Source of the DNA: Thioalkalivibrio sp. ALJ16
GTDB taxonomy: Bacteria > Pseudomonadota > Gammaproteobacteria > Ectothiorhodospirales > Ectothiorhodospiraceae
Length of the DNA stretch: 64,000 nt
Assembly: GCF_000377345.1 (NCBI RefSeq)
Contig: NZ_KB898040.1
Coordinates: 124,001-188,000, forward strand
Direction: 5' to 3'
How positions within the stretch are numbered: position 1 is the stretch's first letter; each line of letters begins with the position of its first letter. Under the pieces are notes generated by a model that was given only the letters and a program-made list of their open reading frames with translations, was not told the DNA's origin and ran no database searches. The position numbers and the translations under genes are program-made. This document shows, piece by piece, positions 56,610-64,000 of this stretch.

Positions 56610-57239
56610 TTGGACCGCTCCGATCACAACCGCACGCTGGCGCTTGCCGCCCTCTTCCAGTGCGCCAGCCTGGTCAAGGACCTCGCCTGGCGCGGGAGCT
56701 GCGATGAATACGAATTCGAGATCCTGATCGGCAGTCTGTTCGCCTTCGATGCCGACACCCCCGAGGCGATCTACCGCGAGGCCGTCAGCCTGCGCAGTGG
56801 GCTCGAACGCATCGAGAGCCAGCTGCAGAACGGCAGCAAGCCGCCGGACATGGAGATCACCCGGTATGCCGTCGGGCTGATCTTCCTCGAGCGCAAGCTG
56901 CAAAAGCGCGACGACATGCTGCAGAAGCTCACCGACGGCCTGCAGGGCGCGCAGCGCCAGATCGACTATTTCCACATCACGCATGAAAGCGTGATTGCCC
57001 GCCTGGCCGAGGTCTACAAGGAGACCATCTCCGAACTCGGCCCGCGCATCATCGTGCAGGGCGAACAGAACAACCTCTCCAATCCCGACACCGCCGCGCG
57101 CATCCGGGCGCTGCTGCTGGCCGGGATCCGGGCCGCCGTGCTCTGGCGCCAGGCCGGGGGATCGCGCTGGAAGCTGCTGTTCGGGCGCAAGCGGCTGATC
57201 CGGGAGGCCCACGACATCCTCAATCGACTCAACACTTGA
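56610..57239 (+). CDS. hflD: High frequency lysogenization protein HflD homologue
   Basis: A 209-residue all-helical protein of the HflD family, known in E. coli as a membrane-associated factor that antagonises phage lambda CII; its cellular role is unclear. It has [20 protein letters not shown] at the start and [20 protein letters not shown] in the middle, and ends IRAALLL-type and [13 protein letters not shown] helices. The start codon is TTG at 56610. It follows mnmA by 78 bases, a conserved pairing. Confidence 0.88.
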   Translation: MDRSDHNRTLALAALFQCASLVKDLAWRGSCDEYEFEILIGSLFAFDADTPEAIYREAVSLRSGLERIESQLQNGSKPPDMEITRYAVGLIFLERKLQKRDDMLQKLTDGLQGAQRQIDYFHITHESVIARLAEVYKETISELGPRIIVQGEQNNLSNPDTAARIRALLLAGIRAAVLWRQAGGSRWKLLFGRKRLIREAHDILNRLNT

Positions 57240-57255
57240 CCGCGGAAGACGCAAC

Positions 57256-60009
<2,754 letters not shown>

Positions 60010-60018
60010 AGTCGACCA

Positions 60019-60417
60019 ATGGGACGGAGGATATCCACGGACGCGATCCAGTCCGGTCAGACGCTCGCCGGGGCGGTACATGACCGTTCCGGCCGTCTCC
60101 TGATCCCGGCCGGGATGGTGCTCCAGGACAAGCAGATCCGTGTATTGCTGTCCTGGGGCATCAGCACGGTCGAAGTCGTCGATGACGAACAGGATGCCGC
60201 CAACGACACATCCGACATCTCTGAGGAAATCGGCCCGCAGGGCGATCCGGATGCCGGGCCCACCCCCGCGATGGAAGAACAGGCCGATCTGGTCCTTGAG
60301 GAACGCTTCCGCCACTGCGACGTAAACCGGCACCCGATGGATGGGCTCTACCGCCTTGCGCGCCAGCGACTCCTCGAGGAGCTGATGCAACGTGGTCAAC
60401 GGGCCCGCAATCCATGA
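60019..60417 (+). CDS. Small protein with HD-GYP-type N-terminal domain
   Basis: A 132-residue protein without a known name. Residues of about 8-54 read IQSGQTLAGAVHDRSGRLLI and GMVLQDKQIRVLLSWGISTV, a pattern that usually precedes the catalytic or HDOD domain in HD-GYP and related signalling proteins. The rest is acidic and then basic with a helical C-terminus (LARQRLLEELMQRG). It is nine bases after acnA and overlaps the HDOD gene by four bases. Together the two look like one two-domain protein split into two coupled genes. Confidence 0.75.
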   Translation: MGRRISTDAIQSGQTLAGAVHDRSGRLLIPAGMVLQDKQIRVLLSWGISTVEVVDDEQDAANDTSDISEEIGPQGDPDAGPTPAMEEQADLVLEERFRHCDVNRHPMDGLYRLARQRLLEELMQRGQRARNP

Positions 60418-61256
60418 CGAGCATCGCGGAATTCCTGGAGCAGGACGACTCTCTTTGCAGTTTCTCAGGGAGTTACAACACAATCTTCACGCGCCTTAAC
60501 GACCCTACCGCAAACGTGGCCGGGATCACCGAGGCCGTGGAACTGGACCCGACCATCGCGGCCAAGACGCTGCGTATGGCCAATTCCTCGCTGTACGGTT
60601 TTCCCGAACCCATCGAGACCCTGCACCGGGCCGTGTCCATCATCGGCCTGCAGCAGATCCGCCAAATCGTGATGTCCACGATCGTGATCCAGCACTTCCG
60701 TGACCTGCCGGTGATCGGAGTCGACATGGAATCCTTCTGGCGCCACAGCATCGCGGTCGGTGTGCTCAGCCGCTCCATTGCCCGCTTCCGGCGCGAGGCC
60801 AACATCGAGCGCCTGTACCTGTACGGGATCATGCACGACCTGGGTCGACTGCTGCTGTTCCTGCATCTGGGACAGCGCAGCGAGGAACTGATCAACATCC
60901 GCGAGCGCGAACAATGTCTGCTGTTCGAGGCCGAGCGCGAGCTGCTCGGCTTCGATCACGCGGCAATTGGCTCAGCCCTGCTCGAGGAATGGGGCATGAC
61001 TCCGGCCCAGGTGGAGGCGACGCGCTACCATCATGCGCCGGAACAGGCGCCGGCCTTCCCGGTAGAAACGGCCATCGTGCATGTGGCGGACAGCATCGCC
61101 AATTCGCTGCGCCTGGGCTCATCCGGGGAACGCTTCGTGCCCCCCGTGACACCGGAAACATTCGACCGTGTCGGCCTGGAGATGCCGGTCTACGAGGACA
61201 TCATCGGCCACGCCCGAAAGCATCTAGAGCAGATGCAGACGATCCTCCTCGACTGA
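60414..61256 (+). CDS. HDOD-domain signalling protein
   Basis: A 280-residue HDOD protein. The domain covers about residues 15-220: YNTIFTRLNDPTANVAGITE, the TLRMANSSLYGFPEPIETL block, AVSIIGLQQIRQIVMST, LYGIMHDLGRLLLFLHLG and YHHAPEQAP. HDOD proteins resemble HD hydrolases but often lack activity and act as scaffolds in signalling. Overlap with the preceding small gene and 29 bases to the GGDEF-EAL gene suggest one operon. Confidence 0.9.
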   Translation: MTSIAEFLEQDDSLCSFSGSYNTIFTRLNDPTANVAGITEAVELDPTIAAKTLRMANSSLYGFPEPIETLHRAVSIIGLQQIRQIVMSTIVIQHFRDLPVIGVDMESFWRHSIAVGVLSRSIARFRREANIERLYLYGIMHDLGRLLLFLHLGQRSEELINIREREQCLLFEAERELLGFDHAAIGSALLEEWGMTPAQVEATRYHHAPEQAPAFPVETAIVHVADSIANSLRLGSSGERFVPPVTPETFDRVGLEMPVYEDIIGHARKHLEQMQTILLD

Positions 61257-61285
61257 CCCGCTATGCCGGCAAAGGACCCTGTCGC

Positions 61286-63235
61286 ATGAGCCCTTCCTAT
61301 CGCACGCCCGATGAGGTGAACGCCCTCCAGGAGCGCATCCACTTCCTGGAGGAAGCGCTGGAGGCCAATGCCTATGCAATGGACGTGCTCGCCTCCACCA
61401 CGGCGATCTTCGGCGACACCGACCGCAACCGCAGTCCGGAACTGATCATCCAGAACACCATCGAGGCGATTCGCCGCCTGCTTCCGGCGCAGGACATGGC
61501 GGTGTACATCCTCGACAACGACTGCTCGTTCAACCTCGCCCACCAGGAACACCCGGACACACTGGAGCCGGACCTCGCCGGCATCGTCGAGCAGTTGATC
61601 GAGGACGGTCAGTTTGCCTGGGCCCTGCATCAGAACCACCCGGTCTGCCTGCCCTCGCCGGTCGCGGAGGAGAGCATCATGCTGCACGTGATCTCCACTC
61701 GCACCCGGATTCGCGGGATGTTCGTCGCGCGTTTCCGCCAGGCGCAACTGCAGCGGTACGAGATGATCCTGTCGACGCTGACCATGGTGTTGTTCAACAC
61801 GGCCTACGCCCTGGAAAGCGCCGATCTGTTCCAGATGATGGACCGGCGCCAGAAGGCCCTGCAGCGGATTACCGAGCGGCAGTCGCGTGAACTGTTGCAC
61901 CACATGTCACATGACTCGCTGACCAACCTGCCCAATCGCATGCTGTTCAGCGACCGCCTGTCGCAGGCCATCGAGCGCCATGCCGGGAGCCCCGATCATG
62001 TCGCGCTCATCCTCCTCGATCTCGACAACTTCAAGCGCACCAACGACTCGCTGGGCCACCGCGCCGGTGACGAACTGATCCGCAAGGTCGCGCAGGATCT
62101 GTCCGACCTGCTCGACCAGGCCCGCGAACGCTCCGGGCGCCGGCTGCGCACCACGCTGTCGCGCCTGGGCGGCGACGAATTCGGCATCCTGGTCGAGGAC
62201 GCCCTCGGCCTGGAAGGGATCGTGCGCCTGGTGACCGACGTCGTGCGCAAGACCGCGACTGAACGCCAGATCTTCGAGCAGCCCGTGGTCAGCAGTGTCT
62301 CCTGCGGGATTGCCGTCTACCCCTATGACGGGGAAAACGCGGACACCCTGCTCGGCAACGCCGATGCGGCGATGTACGAGGCCAAGCAGCGCGGCCGCAA
62401 CGGCTTTCGTTTCTACACCCAGGACCTTAACTCGCGCACCTTCCGCCACTTCGAGCTGGAAAATGAACTCGGGCAGGCCATTGCCAACGACCAGCTGGTG
62501 TTGCACTACCAGCCCAAGGTCGCGCTCGACAGCGGGCGCATCCTCGGGGCCGAGGCCCTGATCCGCTGGCAGCACCCGACCCTCGGACTGCTGCCCCCCA
62601 GCCATTTCATCGACCTCGCGGAAGACATGACCCTGATCGAGGAGATCGGAGAGTGGGTGCTGCGCCAGGTCTGCCGGGACCTTCAGTCCCTGCGTGTGGC
62701 ACCCGAACAGCTGCCGCGTATCGCCATCAATGTCTCCGCCCGGCAACTGCGCCAGCCCGATCTGGCCGGCGACTTTCACCGGATCATTGGCGACGCGGGC
62801 ATCCCGCCCCGCTGCATCGAGCTGGAACTGACCGAGAGCACCATTGTTGACGACCCGCAGGGTGCGTTACGGGTCTTCCAGCGCCTGCGCGAGCTCGGGA
62901 TGTCGCTGGCCGTGGATGACTTCGGCACCGGCCACGCCTCGCTGATGCAGCTCAAGCAGCTCCCGGCGGATACCCTGAAGATCGACCGCTCCTTCGTGAT
63001 GGACCTGGACCAGGGTGACGGCCACTCCCAGATCGTGCGCGCCATCATCCTGATGGCCAGGACCCTGGGCCTGGACGTAATCGCGGAAGGCGTGGAAACG
63101 GCACGCCAGGCCGAGATCCTGCAGGAGCTCGACTGCCACACCGCACAGGGGTACCTGTACTCGCGCCCGGTCCCCTTCGGCGAATTCCGCACCTGGCTGC
63201 GCGACGCGGTGGCACTGCCCACGGCCACCGCCTGA
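61286..63235 (+). CDS. GGDEF-EAL protein (c-di-GMP cyclase/phosphodiesterase)
   Basis: A 649-residue protein. Residues of about 10-35 form a short coiled coil; about 40-175 look like a GAF-type sensory domain, with no membrane segment, so it is cytoplasmic. The GGDEF domain has SRLGGDEFGIL at 292-302, with an intact active site; the RxxD product-inhibition site upstream reads RLRT and is missing. The EAL domain has AEALIRWQHP (EAL at 423-425), ELTESTIVDD, VDDFGTGHASL and LKIDRSFVMDL, the residues needed for activity. Both activities are thus possible; direction cannot be told. It belongs with the HDOD gene just upstream. Confidence 0.92.
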   Translation: MSPSYRTPDEVNALQERIHFLEEALEANAYAMDVLASTTAIFGDTDRNRSPELIIQNTIEAIRRLLPAQDMAVYILDNDCSFNLAHQEHPDTLEPDLAGIVEQLIEDGQFAWALHQNHPVCLPSPVAEESIMLHVISTRTRIRGMFVARFRQAQLQRYEMILSTLTMVLFNTAYALESADLFQMMDRRQKALQRITERQSRELLHHMSHDSLTNLPNRMLFSDRLSQAIERHAGSPDHVALILLDLDNFKRTNDSLGHRAGDELIRKVAQDLSDLLDQARERSGRRLRTTLSRLGGDEFGILVEDALGLEGIVRLVTDVVRKTATERQIFEQPVVSSVSCGIAVYPYDGENADTLLGNADAAMYEAKQRGRNGFRFYTQDLNSRTFRHFELENELGQAIANDQLVLHYQPKVALDSGRILGAEALIRWQHPTLGLLPPSHFIDLAEDMTLIEEIGEWVLRQVCRDLQSLRVAPEQLPRIAINVSARQLRQPDLAGDFHRIIGDAGIPPRCIELELTESTIVDDPQGALRVFQRLRELGMSLAVDDFGTGHASLMQLKQLPADTLKIDRSFVMDLDQGDGHSQIVRAIILMARTLGLDVIAEGVETARQAEILQELDCHTAQGYLYSRPVPFGEFRTWLRDAVALPTATA

Positions 63236-63286
63236 TCCAGGCCTGGACCCAAGCTCTGGCGGTGGCAACCTGACGCCGCGCCGGGG

Positions 63287-64000
<714 letters not shown>

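Overview
The window is a dense, GC-rich stretch of bacterial chromosome made almost entirely of core genes. Gene order (gyrA-serC-pheA-hisC-tyrA-aroA-cmk-rpsA-ihfB-lapA-lapB-pyrF, pilZ-holB-tmk-mltG-pabC near the fab genes, clpS-clpA, mnmA-hflD) is gammaproteobacterial. A stand-alone DsrE-like protein, a cytochrome c' and a diheme cytochrome c point to a sulfur-oxidising or related lineage such as Ectothiorhodospiraceae (Thioalkalivibrio-like). That placement is inference from gene content and protein resemblance; no database was searched. I see no prophage, insertion sequence, CRISPR array or rRNA.

Layout. 1-4.3 kb (minus): the N-terminal half of mfd, then a small exported protein plus the agmatine-to-putrescine pair aguA-aguB. 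4.4-10.7 kb: a single-permease lipoprotein exporter (lolC/E-like plus lolD), a DUF2062 membrane protein, a comEC whose hydrolase domain has lost its metal site, and mtnA. 10.8-25.6 kb (plus): gyrA, serC, serA, the aromatic supra-operon, rpsA, ihfB, lapA, lapB and pyrF, often with 4-base stop/start overlaps. 25.6-31.3 kb: comEA, galU, rhomboid protease, hspQ, a Nudix hydrolase, a FucA-type class II aldolase, two c-type cytochromes and tRNA-Asn. 31.3-38.6 kb: aspartate aminotransferase, uvrB, nagZ, the DsrE-like gene with a strong promoter, a purine phosphoribosyltransferase with a methylthioinosine phosphorylase-like gene, and a broken von Willebrand A gene. 38.8-50.7 kb: bioA, a class V aminotransferase, then a long minus-strand run pilZ to fabD covering replication, cell-wall, folate and fatty-acid genes, with infA on the plus strand. 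50.8-54.8 kb (minus): clpA, clpS, icd. 54.9-63.2 kb (plus): Nudix, mnmA, hflD, acnA, then three signalling genes (small accessory protein, HDOD protein, GGDEF-EAL protein). The window ends inside a class II fumarase/aspartase-family gene.

How the genes fit together. Several chains share a pathway without one operon. The most interesting is the 5'-methylthioadenosine chain: a phosphorylase with methylthioinosine-type purine-pocket residues sits beside a hypoxanthine-type phosphoribosyltransferase, while mtnA and a FucA-type aldolase that could continue the route lie elsewhere in the window. serC-serA-pheA-hisC-tyrA-aroA couples serine and aromatic amino-acid synthesis. icd and acnA supply the TCA cycle, as may the lyase at the right edge.

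Genes with unusual residues include comEC (nuclease-like site eroded at four motifs), pabB (Ala where E. coli PabB has its catalytic Lys) and the 28.2 kb Nudix protein (one zinc-ribbon Cys pair missing). Short inverted repeats in several spacers are listed as possible regulatory or repeat elements.
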